A stretch of 64,000 nucleotides of DNA from Rhodanobacter spathiphylli B39 (lineage in GTDB: Bacteria; Pseudomonadota; Gammaproteobacteria; Xanthomonadales; Rhodanobacteraceae). The translations under genes and the position numbers were made by a program. The notes under the pieces are model-generated. The model was not told the origin of the DNA and did no database searches. It was given only the letters and a program-made list of their open reading frames with translations. This document shows, in pieces, positions 9,413 to 18,865 of this stretch. The DNA lies in the NCBI RefSeq assembly GCF_000264295.1, contig NZ_AJXT01000021.1, positions 1 through 64,000 on the forward strand, in the 5' to 3' direction. Position 1 is the first letter of the stretch, and each line of letters starts with the position of its first letter.

Positions 9413-10417
9413 ATGAGTATTGAAGATCTCGAAAGCATCGCCCTGGCGATGGTCGCGCCCGGCAAGGGCATCATCGCCATCGACGAGTCGACCAACACCA
9501 TCCGGAAGCGTTTCGAGGCCGTCGGCATCGAGAACACCGAGGAGAACCGTCGCGCCTACCGCGAGCTGCTGCTGACCACGCCGGGCCTGAACGAGCACAT
9601 CTCCGGCGCGATCCTGTACGACGAGACGATCCGCCAGTCGACCAGGGACGGCGTGCCGTTCACCCAGGTCATGAAGAAGCTGGGCATCATCCCCGGCATC
9701 AAGGTCGACAAGGGCCCGCAGCCGCTGGCCGGCTTCCCCGGCGACGTCGTCACCGAAGGCCTCGACGGCCTGCGTGAACGCCTGCAGGAATACGCCAAGC
9801 TCGGCGCGCAGTTCGCCAAGTGGCGCGCGGTGATCAACATCACCGAAGAAAACCCCAGCTCCACCGCGATCGAGGCGAACTGCCACGTGCTGGCGCGCTA
9901 TGCGGCGCTGTGCCAGGAAGCGGGCCTGGTGCCGATGGTCGAGCCCGAAGTGATCATGGACGGCGACCACAGCATCGAGGTCAGCTACGAAGTGCACGAG
10001 GCCGTGCTGCGCAGCCTGTTCAACGCGCTGTACGAGCAGAATGTGATGCTGGAAGGCACCATCCTGAAGATCAGCATGGTCATCCCGGGCAAGGACTCGG
10101 ACGAGCAGGTCGACGTCGAGGAAGTGGCCGAGGCCACCGTGCGCGTGCTGAAGTCCACCGTGCCGGCCTCGCTGCCGGGCATCGTGTTCCTTTCCGGCGG
10201 CCAGACCGACGAGCAGTCCACCGCCCACCTCAACGCGATGAACCAGATCGGTCCGCATCCGTGGCCGCTGTCGTTCTCCTACGGCCGCGCGATGCAGCAG
10301 GCCGCGCTGAAGCTGTGGGCGAAGGACATGAAGGCGAACTACGCCGACGCCCAGAAAACCGTGCACGCCCGCGCCCGTGACAACGGGCTGGCGGCGCTGG
10401 GTCAGTGGAAGGGCTGA
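9413..10417 (+). CDS. fba: Fructose-bisphosphate aldolase, class I
   Basis: A 334-residue Schiff-base aldolase that splits fructose-1,6-bisphosphate into DHAP and glyceraldehyde-3-phosphate. It is the class I type (no metal): GKGIIAIDEST near the N-terminus, AKWRAVI, EPEV and the Schiff-base Lys in GTILKISMV, followed by LSGGQ and the C-terminal region. Class I enzymes of this form are usual in xanthomonads. ACGGAG lies five bases before the start. It has its own promoter-like leader with a hairpin and a strong terminator, so it is monocistronic. Confidence 0.97.
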   Translation: MSIEDLESIALAMVAPGKGIIAIDESTNTIRKRFEAVGIENTEENRRAYRELLLTTPGLNEHISGAILYDETIRQSTRDGVPFTQVMKKLGIIPGIKVDKGPQPLAGFPGDVVTEGLDGLRERLQEYAKLGAQFAKWRAVINITEENPSSTAIEANCHVLARYAALCQEAGLVPMVEPEVIMDGDHSIEVSYEVHEAVLRSLFNALYEQNVMLEGTILKISMVIPGKDSDEQVDVEEVAEATVRVLKSTVPASLPGIVFLSGGQTDEQSTAHLNAMNQIGPHPWPLSFSYGRAMQQAALKLWAKDMKANYADAQKTVHARARDNGLAALGQWKG

Positions 10418-10424
10418 GGTCGAA

Positions 10425-10499
10425 TTCCCGCGATCGTCGGTGATCGCGGGAAGCAGCACGCTACAAAGAGAACGGGCGCCTCGCGGCGCCCGTTTTTTT
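10425..10499 (+). terminator. Double hairpin terminator after fba
   Basis: A first 11-base perfect hairpin (TTCCCGCGATC / GATCGCGGGAA, 10425-10452) is followed by a second (AACGGGCGCC / GGCGCCCGTT, 10471-10493) ending in seven T. The second is a classical Rho-independent terminator. The gene on the other side converges. Confidence 0.9.
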
Positions 10500-10518
10500 A
10501 CCTTGAGCCGACAACCGA

Positions 10519-11118
10519 TCAGAAGCGATATTCGGCGCTGACCGAGACCATGTCGGTGCTGAGGTCCACGCGGTCCTTCTTCGCGTCGTAGTAGTCGTAG
10601 TTCAGGCCGACACTGACGTTGTTGCTGAAGTCGTAACCCACGCCGGCACCGGCGTACCAGCTGGTGTCGTCCAGGCCCTTGCGAACCGGGTTGGCGTCGT
10701 TGCTGAGGCCGTGGCCCTTCCAGCCGTAGATGCCGCCACGGGCGCTGACGTACCAGTTCGGGGTGACATTGAAGTGGCCGTTGACGCCGGCCGTCCAGCC
10801 GTGCAGCTGCGACTTGCCATCCTCGACCACCGGCTGGCTGTTGAAGATGTTCTTGGCGTGGATGTTGCCCAGATCGTTGTAACCGACCTCGGCGCCCAGC
10901 GCGACCGACGGGCTCACCGCCCAACGGTAACCGCCGTTGATGCCATAGCCGGTGTCGTTGTCGTCGTACGCACCATGGTTGATCGAGGTCTGGCCGACGT
11001 TGCCGTTGATGAACCAGCCGTCATTGTGGGTGGGCGCGCTCTGCGCGAACACGGCGGGGCCGGCGAACACGCCAGCAGTGGCCAGGGCGAGGGCGATCAG
11101 GGTCTTGTTCATTTTCAT
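10519..11118 (-). CDS. Outer-membrane beta-barrel protein, copy 1
   Basis: A 199-residue predicted outer-membrane eight-stranded barrel. A signal peptide (about 1-26, ending VFAQS) is followed by alternating hydrophobic strands rich in Gly, Tyr and Trp (INGGYRW, GAEVGYNDLG, YGWKGHG, VGYDFSNN, LNYDYYDAKK) and the chain ends in the C-terminal aromatic signal EYRF used for barrel insertion. It resembles small porin or OmpA-like barrel proteins; no ligand can be assigned. GGAG lies seven bases before the start at 11118. A paralogue lies 176 bases upstream on the same strand, showing a tandem duplication. It converges with fba. Confidence 0.85.
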   Translation of the reverse strand: MKMNKTLIALALATAGVFAGPAVFAQSAPTHNDGWFINGNVGQTSINHGAYDDNDTGYGINGGYRWAVSPSVALGAEVGYNDLGNIHAKNIFNSQPVVEDGKSQLHGWTAGVNGHFNVTPNWYVSARGGIYGWKGHGLSNDANPVRKGLDDTSWYAGAGVGYDFSNNVSVGLNYDYYDAKKDRVDLSTDMVSVSAEYRF

Positions 11119-11294
11119 GGAGCTTCTCCAGTTTGTTGTCATGGCAGTCGGCCCGATGGGGGAATGGCCGCTGCTGGTGGTGCGCTGTCCAAGGTGGCCG
11201 GCGACACGGAGACTTAGATGGGTCGGGCCGGGAAAGATTCAATACCGATTAGTTCAGTATTAAGCCAGCGTTAACGAAAACGGTTCGGGACGGA

Positions 11295-11942
11295 TCAGAA
11301 GCGGTACTCGGCGGTCAGCGAGGCCGTGTCCGAGGTCAGGCCGACCCGATCCTTGTTGGCGCGGTAGTAGTCGTACGACAAGCCCAGGCTGAAATGCGGG
11401 TTGAAGTCGTAGCCCGTGCCCACGCCGGCATACCAGTCGACCTGGTCGAGGTCATGCCGGTTGATGTCCTGGTTGGCGTAGCCGTGGCCCTTCCAGCCAT
11501 ACACGCCGGCCCGGCCGCTGACATACAGCCCCTGCCACACGTTGATCTTGCCGTTGACCCCGGCGGTCCAGCCGCGCAGCGCGTTGCGGCGGTCGGTCAG
11601 GTTGACGTCGTTGCTGTTGAAGGCGTTCTTCAGCTTGAAGTTGCCCAGGTCGTTGTAGCCGACCTCCACGCCGAGGCCGACATCCGGGCCGACCTTCCAG
11701 CGGTAGCCGCCGTTGATGGCGTAGGTCGTCGGGTGGTCGTTGTAGGGGCCGACGCGCATATGGGCCTGGCCGACACTGCCGTTGAGGAACCAGTTGCCGC
11801 CGCCGATTGGCTGGCCGGGCTGGAAGTTGCCGCTGGTGGCGGCGTCGGTCGTGCCGGTCGTGGACTGGATGTCCTGGGCAAAGACCGGGACTGTGCAAAG
11901 TGCAGTGGTGGTGATGGCGAGTGCGAATAGATGCTTGTTCAT
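11295..11942 (-). CDS. Outer-membrane beta-barrel protein, copy 2
   Basis: A 215-residue paralogue of the next gene downstream, sharing AINGGYRW, VGYNDLGN, GWTAGVNG, GVYGWKGHGYAN, WYAGVGTGYDF, LSYDYY and the final AEYRF. The signal peptide ends PVFAQ. It differs mainly in a longer post-signal segment rich in Thr, Gly and Gln (residues ~24-50), which could be periplasmic or surface exposed. AGAGGA precedes the ATG. The two genes are separated by 176 bases, including an AT-richer stretch around 11240-11280 that could hold a promoter for copy 1. Function unknown. Confidence 0.85.
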   Translation of the reverse strand: MNKHLFALAITTTALCTVPVFAQDIQSTTGTTDAATSGNFQPGQPIGGGNWFLNGSVGQAHMRVGPYNDHPTTYAINGGYRWKVGPDVGLGVEVGYNDLGNFKLKNAFNSNDVNLTDRRNALRGWTAGVNGKINVWQGLYVSGRAGVYGWKGHGYANQDINRHDLDQVDWYAGVGTGYDFNPHFSLGLSYDYYRANKDRVGLTSDTASLTAEYRF

Positions 11943-12164
11943 GGGGATTCCTCTTCTTTGATCCGGACCACGGCGCGTTCAGCGAAACGCACGGGTCGGG
12001 CAGCGCTCGGGGATGGCGCTGCGGGCACATTGATAGTGGGTCGAGACTGAAGCTTGCCGAACCGTGGGGTGTCGGGGTTAAGCGGTGATTAATCGGAAAG
12101 CCGCAGACGACAGCGCACGGTCGATCGGCGACAATAGATGTTTTGCACCCGCCGGAGACTGCCG

Positions 12165-14174
12165 ATGACCACCCGCCGCGAACTCGCCAACGCCGTGCGC
12201 GCCCTTGCCATGGACGCCGTGGAGGCGGCCAAGTCCGGTCATCCGGGCATGCCCATGGGCATGGCCGACATCGCCGAGGTGCTGTGGAACGATTTCCTGA
12301 AGTTCAATCCGGCCAACCCCAAGTGGTTCAACCGCGATCGCTTCGTGCTGTCCAACGGTCACGGCTCGATGCTGCAGTACGCGCTGCTGCACCTGACCGG
12401 CTTCGACCTGCCGATGGAGCAGCTGAAGCGCTTCCGCCAGCTGCATTCGAAGACTGCCGGCCATCCGGAAGCCAGCGAAACGCCGGGAGTGGAAACCACC
12501 ACCGGCCCGCTGGGCCAGGGCCTGGCCAACGCCGTCGGCTTCGCGCTGGCGGAGAAGGTGCTGGCGGCGCACTTCAACCGTGACGGCCACGAAGTGGTCG
12601 ATCACCACACCTACGTCTTCCTCGGCGACGGCTGCCTGATGGAGGGCATCTCGCACGAAGTCGCCTCGCTGGCCGGCACCTGGCAGCTGGGCAAGCTGGT
12701 GGCGATCTATGACGACAATGGCATCTCGATCGACGGCGAAGTGCACGGCTGGTTCACCGACGACACTCCGGCGCGCTTCGAGGCCTACGGCTGGAACGTG
12801 ATCCGCGGCGTCGACGGGCACGACGCCGAGGCGATCAGCAAGGCGATTGCTGCCGCCACGGCGCAGCACGACAAGCCCACCCTGATCTGCGCGAAGACCA
12901 TCATCGGTTTCGGCGCGCCGCACAAGCAGGGCAAGGAAGAAAGCCACGGCGCCCCGCTGGGCAAGGACGAGATCGCCGCCGCCCGCGAACAGCTGGGCTG
13001 GAAGTACGCCCCGTTCGAAATCCCGACCGAGATCTACGCCGGCTGGGATCACAAAAAGTCAGGTAATGAGGCCGAGCAGGGCTGGAACGACGCGTTCGCG
13101 AAGTACGCCGCCGCGCATCCGGAGCTGGCCGCCGAGTTCAAGCGCCGCCTCGCCGGCGAGCTGCCCGCCGACTGGGCGGAAAAGTCACAGGCGTATATCG
13201 CGAAATTGCAGGCCGAGGGCCCGGAAGTGGCCTCGCGCAAGGCCTCGCAGATGACGCTGGACGCGTTCGGCCCGCTGCTGCCCGAGCTGATCGGCGGCTC
13301 GGCCGACCTGGCCGGCTCCAACCTCACCAAGTGGAAGGGCAGCCTCGATGCCGGCAATGGCGACAGCGCCGGCGGCAAGGGCAACTACGTCTACTACGGC
13401 GTGCGCGAGTTCGGCATGACCGCGATCGCGAATGGTCTTGCCCTGCACGGCGGCTTCATCCCGTACGACGCGACCTTCCTGGTGTTCTCCGACTACGCGC
13501 GCAACGCGGTGCGCATGAGCGCGCTTATCCCGGCGCACGCGATCCACGTCTATACCCACGACTCGATCGGCCTGGGCGAGGACGGTCCGACCCACCAGCC
13601 GGTCGAGCACATGGCCAGCCTGCGCTACATCCCGAACAACCAGTTGTGGCGTCCGTGCGACGCGGTGGAATCGGCCGCGTCGTGGAAGGCGGCGATCGAG
13701 CGCAAGGGCGCGCCGTCGTGCCTGATCTTCTCGCGGCAGAACCTCAAGCATCAGCAGCGCAGCGAGCAGCAGGTCGCCGACATCCAGCGCGGCGGCTACG
13801 TGCTGTCCGATCCGCTGGACACGAAGTTCCAGGCCATCCTGATCGCCACCGGCTCGGAAGTGGAACTGGCCATGGAAGCCTCGCGCGCGCTGGCCCAGCA
13901 GGGCGTGGCCGTGCGCGTGGTGTCGATGCCGTGCACCGAGGTGTTCGACGCGCAGCCACTGGAATACCGCGAAGGCGTGCTGCCCGGTTGGTGCCGAGCC
14001 CGCGTGGCGGTGGAAGCGGCGACCGCCGACTTCTGGTGCAAGTACGTGGGCCTGGACGGCGAGGTCATCGGCATGACCACGTTCGGTGCCTCCGCGCCGG
14101 CGCCGCAGCTGTTCGAGCACTTCGGTTTCACCGTGTCGCACGTGATCGATGCAGTGAAGCGCGTCGTGCGCTGA
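12165..14174 (+). CDS. tkt: Transketolase
   Basis: A 669-residue thiamine-diphosphate enzyme of the pentose phosphate pathway, moving two-carbon units between ketoses and aldoses. [10 protein letters not shown] near the N-terminus, the ThDP/Mg motif [12 protein letters not shown] through [10 protein letters not shown], the phosphate-binding SAS-type loops and the RxDxH-like [14 protein letters not shown] segment are present. CCGGAGA lies seven bases before the chosen start; the frame extends nine codons upstream without support. A terminator follows. It is part of the central-carbon cluster. Confidence 0.97.
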   Translation: MTTRRELANAVRALAMDAVEAAKSGHPGMPMGMADIAEVLWNDFLKFNPANPKWFNRDRFVLSNGHGSMLQYALLHLTGFDLPMEQLKRFRQLHSKTAGHPEASETPGVETTTGPLGQGLANAVGFALAEKVLAAHFNRDGHEVVDHHTYVFLGDGCLMEGISHEVASLAGTWQLGKLVAIYDDNGISIDGEVHGWFTDDTPARFEAYGWNVIRGVDGHDAEAISKAIAAATAQHDKPTLICAKTIIGFGAPHKQGKEESHGAPLGKDEIAAAREQLGWKYAPFEIPTEIYAGWDHKKSGNEAEQGWNDAFAKYAAAHPELAAEFKRRLAGELPADWAEKSQAYIAKLQAEGPEVASRKASQMTLDAFGPLLPELIGGSADLAGSNLTKWKGSLDAGNGDSAGGKGNYVYYGVREFGMTAIANGLALHGGFIPYDATFLVFSDYARNAVRMSALIPAHAIHVYTHDSIGLGEDGPTHQPVEHMASLRYIPNNQLWRPCDAVESAASWKAAIERKGAPSCLIFSRQNLKHQQRSEQQVADIQRGGYVLSDPLDTKFQAILIATGSEVELAMEASRALAQQGVAVRVVSMPCTEVFDAQPLEYREGVLPGWCRARVAVEAATADFWCKYVGLDGEVIGMTTFGASAPAPQLFEHFGFTVSHVIDAVKRVVR

Positions 14175-14194
14175 GCGCGGGCTTCTCCACAAAG

Positions 14195-14223
14195 AAAGCC
14201 GCGGCATGCCGCGGCTTTTTTTA
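14195..14223. terminator. Terminator after tkt
   Basis: AAAGCCGCGG-CATG-CCGCGGCTTTTTTT is a strong stem with seven T on the plus strand; on the minus strand it is followed by TTTCTTT, so it may also serve the convergent HAD gene. Confidence 0.88.
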
Positions 14224-14236
14224 CGCGCCGGCAAGC

Positions 14237-14875
14237 TCAGGCGAGCAGCAGCCGGGCCAGGTCGTCCGGTGTCGCCGCGATCGCGCTGGCGCCGGCCTGC
14301 TCCAGTTCCTCGCGGTTGCCGAAGCCCCACAGCACGCCGAAGCCGCGCACGCGGTTGGCCACTGCGCCGTCGATGTCGAAGTGGCGGTCGCCGATCATCA
14401 CGGCGTCTGCCGGGTCGCTGTCGAAGTCCGCCAGCGCCTCGGCGATCATCGAGGCCTTCTCGCTGTGTGCGCTGCCCGGATGCGGGCCGTACAGGCGCAG
14501 GAAGGCGTCGCCGAAGGGCAGGTGGGCAATGATCGGCGCGGCGTGGCGGTGCGGCTTGCTGGTGACCACGGCCAGTCGGTGACCGGCGCCGAGCAGCCGT
14601 TCGATCAGCGCCTCGATGCCCGGATAGATCTCGTGTTCCCGCCAGCCCAGCGTGTTGAAACGCTCGTGGTAGTAATCCACCGCCGCCTCGATCCGCTCGG
14701 GATCTTGATCCAGCAAGGGCGCAAAGCTGTGCCGCAGCGGCGGACCGATCCAGCGGCGCAGTTCCTCGTGCGCGGGCGCCGGCACGTCGAGCCGGGCCAG
14801 CGCGTGTCTCACGCAGGCGGTGATGCCATGCTCGGAATCGATCAGGGTGCCGTCGAGGTCGAACAGGCAGAGCAT
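14237..14875 (-). CDS. HAD-family phosphatase (phosphoglycolate phosphatase-like)
   Basis: A 212-residue haloacid dehalogenase hydrolase. Motif I is FDLDGTLIDSE (nucleophile Asp6, general acid Asp8), motif II/III is VVTSKP, and motif IV is MIGDRHFDI. The helical cap between residues 15 and 80 is of the Gph/PGMB kind. The substrate is likely a small phosphorylated metabolite such as phosphoglycolate; not decided by sequence. Its ATG overlaps the last base of the pgk stop (TAATG), so the two are translationally coupled, suggesting metabolite repair linked to glycolysis. Confidence 0.88.
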   Translation of the reverse strand: MLCLFDLDGTLIDSEHGITACVRHALARLDVPAPAHEELRRWIGPPLRHSFAPLLDQDPERIEAAVDYYHERFNTLGWREHEIYPGIEALIERLLGAGHRLAVVTSKPHRHAAPIIAHLPFGDAFLRLYGPHPGSAHSEKASMIAEALADFDSDPADAVMIGDRHFDIDGAVANRVRGFGVLWGFGNREELEQAGASAIAATPDDLARLLLA

Positions 14876-16059
14876 TACTTGGCGGCCCGCGCCTTCAATG
14901 CGGTGACTGCGGGCAGTTCCTTGCCTTCGAGGAATTCCAGGAACGCGCCGCCGCCGGTGGAGATGTAGGAAACCTGGTCGGCGATGCCGTACTTGTCGAC
15001 CGCGGCCAGGGTGTCGCCGCCGCCGGCGATCGAGAACGCGTCCGACGCGGCGATCGCGCGGGCCAGGGTCTCGGTGCCCTTGCCGAAGGCGTCGAACTCG
15101 AACACGCCGACCGGACCGTTCCACACCACGGTGCCGGCCTTGGCGATCAGCGCGGCGTAGATCTCCGCGGTTTGCGGGCCGATGTCGAGGATCATCTCGT
15201 CCGGTCCGACCTGGTCGACCGGTTTCACCGTGGCCGGCGCCTGGGCGGAGAAGGTCGGTGCCACCACCACGTCGACCGGCATCGGCACTTCGGCGCCACG
15301 TCGCTTCGCGTCGGCCAGCACCTTCTTCGCCGCGTCGATCAGGTCCATCTCCACCAGCGAGTTGCCGACCGAGTGGCCCATCGCCGCGATGAAGGTGTTG
15401 GCGATGCCGCCGCCCACGATCAACTGGTCGACCTTGCCGATCAGGTTGTCCAGCAGGGTCAGCTTGGTCGACACCTTCGAACCGGCCACGATCGCCAGCA
15501 GCGGGTGGGCCGGATGTTCCAGCGCCTTGCCCAGCGCGTCGAGCTCGGCGCACAGCAGCGGGCCGGCGGCGGCGACCGGGGCATACCTGATCACGCCGTG
15601 GGTCGAGGCCTGGGCGCGGTGTGCAGTGCCGAAGGCATCCATCACGAAGATGTCGCACAGCGCCGCATACTGCTTCGCCAGCGCTTCGTCGTCCTTGCCC
15701 TCGCCGACATTCATGCGGCAGTTTTCCAGCAGCACGACCTCGCCGGGGCCGACCTCGACGCCGGCGGCCAGGTAGTCGGAAACCAGCCGCACCGGCTGAT
15801 CCAGCTTGCCGCCGAGCCACAGCGCCACCGGAGCCAGCGAGGACTCGGCGTCGAACTGGCCTTCCTTGGGTCGGCCCAGGTGCGACATCACCATGACCCG
15901 GGCGCCGGCATCGCGGGCGGCCCGGATGGTTGGCAGGGCGGCGTCGAGGCGCTGGGTCGAGGTGATCTGGCCGTGGTCGTCGAACGGCACGTTCAGGTCT
16001 TCGCGGATCAGCACGCGCTGGTCGCGCAAATCGAGGTCGCTCATGCGGGTGACGGACAC
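14875..16059 (-). CDS. pgk: Phosphoglycerate kinase
   Basis: A 394-residue glycolytic kinase transferring phosphate from 1,3-bisphosphoglycerate to [17 protein letters not shown], the hinge region and the C-terminal [13 protein letters not shown] and [13 protein letters not shown] motifs are present. The start is chosen at a GTG (16059), giving [15 protein letters not shown] lies seven bases before it, while the internal ATG at 16044 has only a poor site. Xanthomonad Pgk proteins as I recall them also carry a short leader before the MSDLDL-like motif. Its stop overlaps the start of the HAD phosphatase. It is divergent from maiA. Confidence 0.95.
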   Translation of the reverse strand: MSVTRMSDLDLRDQRVLIREDLNVPFDDHGQITSTQRLDAALPTIRAARDAGARVMVMSHLGRPKEGQFDAESSLAPVALWLGGKLDQPVRLVSDYLAAGVEVGPGEVVLLENCRMNVGEGKDDEALAKQYAALCDIFVMDAFGTAHRAQASTHGVIRYAPVAAAGPLLCAELDALGKALEHPAHPLLAIVAGSKVSTKLTLLDNLIGKVDQLIVGGGIANTFIAAMGHSVGNSLVEMDLIDAAKKVLADAKRRGAEVPMPVDVVVAPTFSAQAPATVKPVDQVGPDEMILDIGPQTAEIYAALIAKAGTVVWNGPVGVFEFDAFGKGTETLARAIAASDAFSIAGGGDTLAAVDKYGIADQVSYISTGGGAFLEFLEGKELPAVTALKARAAK

Positions 16060-16230
16060 GGCAGGACTCCAGTGGTGGTCGGGGTTCACCGCGAACGGCG
16101 GCAGCCGGGTATTGTCCGGTCCCGGTCGTGTCGATGCAAACCGGGGCACCGGCGACGGGGCGTTGCGGGCCGGCCCGGCCCGGGCCACACTGTCGCCTGC
16201 TTGCCATCATCGTGCAGAGGGGGACTGCTC

Positions 16231-16893
16231 ATGGCCACCGGTCTGGTGCTCTACAGCTACTGGCGCTCCAGCGCCGCCTATCGCGTGCGCATCGCGCTCA
16301 ACCTCAAGGGGCTGGAGTACGAAACCCGGCCGGTGCACCTGGTGCAGGACGGCGGTCAGCAGCATGCGCCGGCCTTCCAGGCACTCAACCCGCAGGAAAT
16401 GGTGCCGTGCCTGCTCGATGGCGATCGGGTGATCACCCAGTCACTGGCGATCATGGAATACCTGGACGAGATGCACCCGGAACTGGAAACGGCCCTGCTG
16501 CCGGTGGACGCCCGCGGTCGCGCCCAGGTCAGGGCGCTGGCGATGGCGGTCACCTGCGACATCCATCCATTGGGCAACCTGCGTGTCCTGCAACAGCTGG
16601 AAGCCGAATTCGGGGCCAGCGAGGAACAGCGCGCGACCTGGTCGCGGCACTGGATGGCCGTGGGTTTCAAGGCGATCGAGGAGCAGCTGTCCGACAGCGC
16701 CGCGACGGGCCGCTATTGCCACGGCGAGACGCCGAGCATGGCCGACGCCTGCCTGATTCCGCAGGTATACAACGCGCTGCGCTGGAAACTGCCGATGGAC
16801 GACTACCCCACCATCGCGCGCATCCACCGCGCCTGCAACGAGCTGGAAGCCTTCCAGCGGGCTGCGCCGGAGGCTCAGCCGGACGCGCCTTGA
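16231..16893 (+). CDS. maiA: Maleylacetoacetate isomerase (zeta-class GST)
   Basis: A 220-residue glutathione-dependent isomerase of tyrosine and phenylalanine degradation, converting maleylacetoacetate to fumarylacetoacetate. The N-terminal thioredoxin fold has the zeta-class signature SYWRSSAAYRVRIALNLKG with its catalytic Ser, then NPQEMVPCL and the SLAIMEYLDE glutathione-binding loop. The C-terminal helical domain includes DIHPLGNLRVL and the YCHGETPSMADACLIPQV stretch. A GAGGGGGA site precedes the ATG. The partner genes (hmgA, fahA) are not in view. Confidence 0.94.
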   Translation: MATGLVLYSYWRSSAAYRVRIALNLKGLEYETRPVHLVQDGGQQHAPAFQALNPQEMVPCLLDGDRVITQSLAIMEYLDEMHPELETALLPVDARGRAQVRALAMAVTCDIHPLGNLRVLQQLEAEFGASEEQRATWSRHWMAVGFKAIEEQLSDSAATGRYCHGETPSMADACLIPQVYNALRWKLPMDDYPTIARIHRACNELEAFQRAAPEAQPDAP

Positions 16894-16897
16894 GAAC

Positions 16898-17084
16898 GTG
16901 CAGGAGCGCACCTTGTGCGCGATCGCTTTGTCGGGGGTGGGGATCTGCCGCAACCGTGACCCCTCATCCGACCCTTCGGGCCACCTGCATTCGGGCCATC
17001 CTTGGCCCTCACCCTTCGGGCGGCTGTCGCCGTGCAAATCGGCAATCCTGCCGATTTGTCTCCCCGGCGGGGAGAAGGGGTTTT
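16898..17084. repeat. Mosaic of REP-like intergenic repeats
   Basis: The gap between maiA and pilU holds a REP-like piece (CAGGAGCGCACCTTGTGCGCGA), a CCCTTCGGGCCACCT-type element that recurs with variation twice within 60 bases, a perfect 10-base hairpin (CAAATCGGCA-ATCC-TGCCGATTTG, 17035-17058) and a 7-base hairpin (TCTCCCC-GGC-GGGGAGA, 17059-17075) followed by AGGGGTTTT. Such repeats are scattered in xanthomonad and pseudomonad genomes. The last hairpin may end the convergent transcripts. Confidence 0.65.
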
Positions 17085-17106
17085 GCGGCGGCCATGGGGC
17101 GCTTTT

Positions 17107-18219
17107 CTAGAAGCCCATCCCGTACGGGTCGTTGCCGGCCAGTTCCTCGTCGCTGGTGCCGCCTTCGGCCAGGCGGATCTTCAGGGCCAGGCCGTCGCGC
17201 GAGTCGGACTTGTTGAGCGCTTCGTCCAGGTCCACGCGGCCTTCCTTGTACAGGCGGTAGAGCGACTGGTCGAAGGTCTGCATGCCTTCCTGCAGGCTGC
17301 GGTCCATCGCCTCCTTGATCTCGTGGGTCTGGCCGCGGCGGATCATGTCGCGGATCAGCGGGGTGTTCAGCAGCACCTCGGCGGCGGGAATGCGCCGGCC
17401 GTCCTTGCCGATCACCAGGCGCTGGCTGATCACCGCGCGCAGGTTCAGCGCCAGGTTCATCAGCACGTTCTTGTGCGCCGATTCGGGGAAGAAGTTGAGG
17501 ATGCGTTCCAGCGTCTGGTCGGCGTTGTTCGAGTGCAGCGTGGCCAGGCACAGGTGGCCGGTCTCGGAGAAGGCGATCGCCGCTTCCATGGTGTCGGTGT
17601 CGCGGATCTCGCCGATCATGATCACGTCCGGCGCCTCGCGCATCGCGTTCTTCAGGGCCTCGTGATAGGTGTGGGTGTCCAGGCCCACCTCGCGCTGGTT
17701 GACGATCGACTTCTTGTGCCGGTGCAGGTACTCGATCGGATCCTCGATGGTGAGGATGTGGCCGGAGGAATTCGTGTTGCGGTGGTCGAGCATCGCCGCC
17801 AGCGTGGTCGACTTGCCCGAGCCGGTGGCGCCGACCACCAGGATCAGGCCGCGCGGCTCCATGATCAGGTCGCGGAAGATCTTCGGCAGCTGCAGCTGCT
17901 CGATGCTGGGAATCTCGCTCTTGATCGCGCGGATCACCATGCCCACTTCGCCGCGCTGCTTGAACACGTTGATGCGGAAGCGCCCGGCTTCCTTCACCGC
18001 CAGCGCCATGTTCAATTCAAGGTCGCGCTCGAACTGGGGCACCTGGCCTTCGTCCATCAGCGAGTAGGCGATCTTCTTGACCATGCCGCTGGGAAGGCCG
18101 GTATTGCCCAGCGGATACAGTTTGCCCTCGACCTTGATATTCACCGGGGCCCCCGTGGACAGGAACATGTCCGACGCGCCCTTGTCTACCATAAGCTTGA
18201 GGAAGTAACCGATGTCCAC
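17107..18219 (-). CDS. pilU: Type IV pilus retraction ATPase PilU
   Basis: A 370-residue hexameric ATPase of the PilT/PilU family that assists PilT in pilus retraction. Walker A GATGSGKST, the Asp box IEDPIEYLH, Walker B VIMIGEIRD and the His box TGHLCLATLHSNNADQT are all present. PilU-like features are the N-terminus MDIGYFLKLMVDKGASDMFLS and the longer C-terminus ending DPYGMGF. It starts with GTG (18219), preceded by AGGGG. pilT itself is not adjacent. A divergent lipoprotein gene starts 85 bases away. Confidence 0.95.
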   Translation of the reverse strand: MDIGYFLKLMVDKGASDMFLSTGAPVNIKVEGKLYPLGNTGLPSGMVKKIAYSLMDEGQVPQFERDLELNMALAVKEAGRFRINVFKQRGEVGMVIRAIKSEIPSIEQLQLPKIFRDLIMEPRGLILVVGATGSGKSTTLAAMLDHRNTNSSGHILTIEDPIEYLHRHKKSIVNQREVGLDTHTYHEALKNAMREAPDVIMIGEIRDTDTMEAAIAFSETGHLCLATLHSNNADQTLERILNFFPESAHKNVLMNLALNLRAVISQRLVIGKDGRRIPAAEVLLNTPLIRDMIRRGQTHEIKEAMDRSLQEGMQTFDQSLYRLYKEGRVDLDEALNKSDSRDGLALKIRLAEGGTSDEELAGNDPYGMGF

Positions 18220-18304
18220 GAAAAACCCCTAGTTTGCGAAATGCGCGTTGCAATGATGGATTATGCCCGCCCACAATACGCTGCGACACACCATGAGGAA
18301 TGTG

Positions 18305-18865
18305 ATGCACATCTTTTCCCTGCCGGCCGGACATTTCCGGCCCGGCCGCACCGTCCTGATCGCCCTGGTCCTGGCCCTGTTCGTGGCTGGCTGCGCCTCG
18401 GTGCCGCCGCCCAATGACTCGATGAACATGGCCCAGACCCAGCTGCAGATGGCTCGCGACGCCGGCGCGGCCGATTATGCGCCGGTGGACCTCGGGTTTG
18501 CCCAGGACAAGTTCCAGCTGGCGCAGTCGGCCATGGCCGAACGCAAGTACGCCGACGCGGCGAACCTGGCAGAGGAATCCCGCGCCGACGCGGAACTGGC
18601 CCAGGCCAAGGCCCGCCTGGGCGCAGCGCGCGCCCAGATCCAGAGCAAGATGCAGGAAAACAGCCGCCTGCGGGCCCAGGGCGAGGCTGCGGCCGCCGCG
18701 GCGCAGGCGCCTGCGCCGGCGCCACCGGCCAGCAACGCCCAGCCCACCGAAGACATGCCGGCACCGCCGTCCTCGGCGCTGTCCGCGCCGGCCGGTGACG
18801 GTTTCCAGACCGTGCCGGACAACGCACAACAGCCTGCGGTGGACCCCGCGGGAGGTCAGCCATGA
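18305..18865 (+). CDS. DUF4398-type lipoprotein
   Basis: A 186-residue lipoprotein: a hydrophobic signal ending LFVAGCASV (lipobox, Cys about residue 29). The mature part is a helical region with the DUF4398 signature (MARDAGAADYAPVDLGFAQDKFQLAQSAMAERKYADAANLAEESRADAELAQAKA), then an Ala/Pro-rich low-complexity tail from about residue 125. The family is poorly characterised and probably acts in the periplasm at the envelope. GAGGA five bases before ATG selects 18305. It overlaps the next gene by four bases (ATGA), so the two are co-translated. Confidence 0.85.
   Translation: MHIFSLPAGHFRPGRTVLIALVLALFVAGCASVPPPNDSMNMAQTQLQMARDAGAADYAPVDLGFAQDKFQLAQSAMAERKYADAANLAEESRADAELAQAKARLGAARAQIQSKMQENSRLRAQGEAAAAAAQAPAPAPPASNAQPTEDMPAPPSSALSAPAGDGFQTVPDNAQQPAVDPAGGQP

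Noticed and set aside
15172-16230. Long upstream extension of the maiA frame
   Set aside because: It lies opposite pgk and has no features; maiA has its own ribosome-binding site and a family-typical start at 16231.
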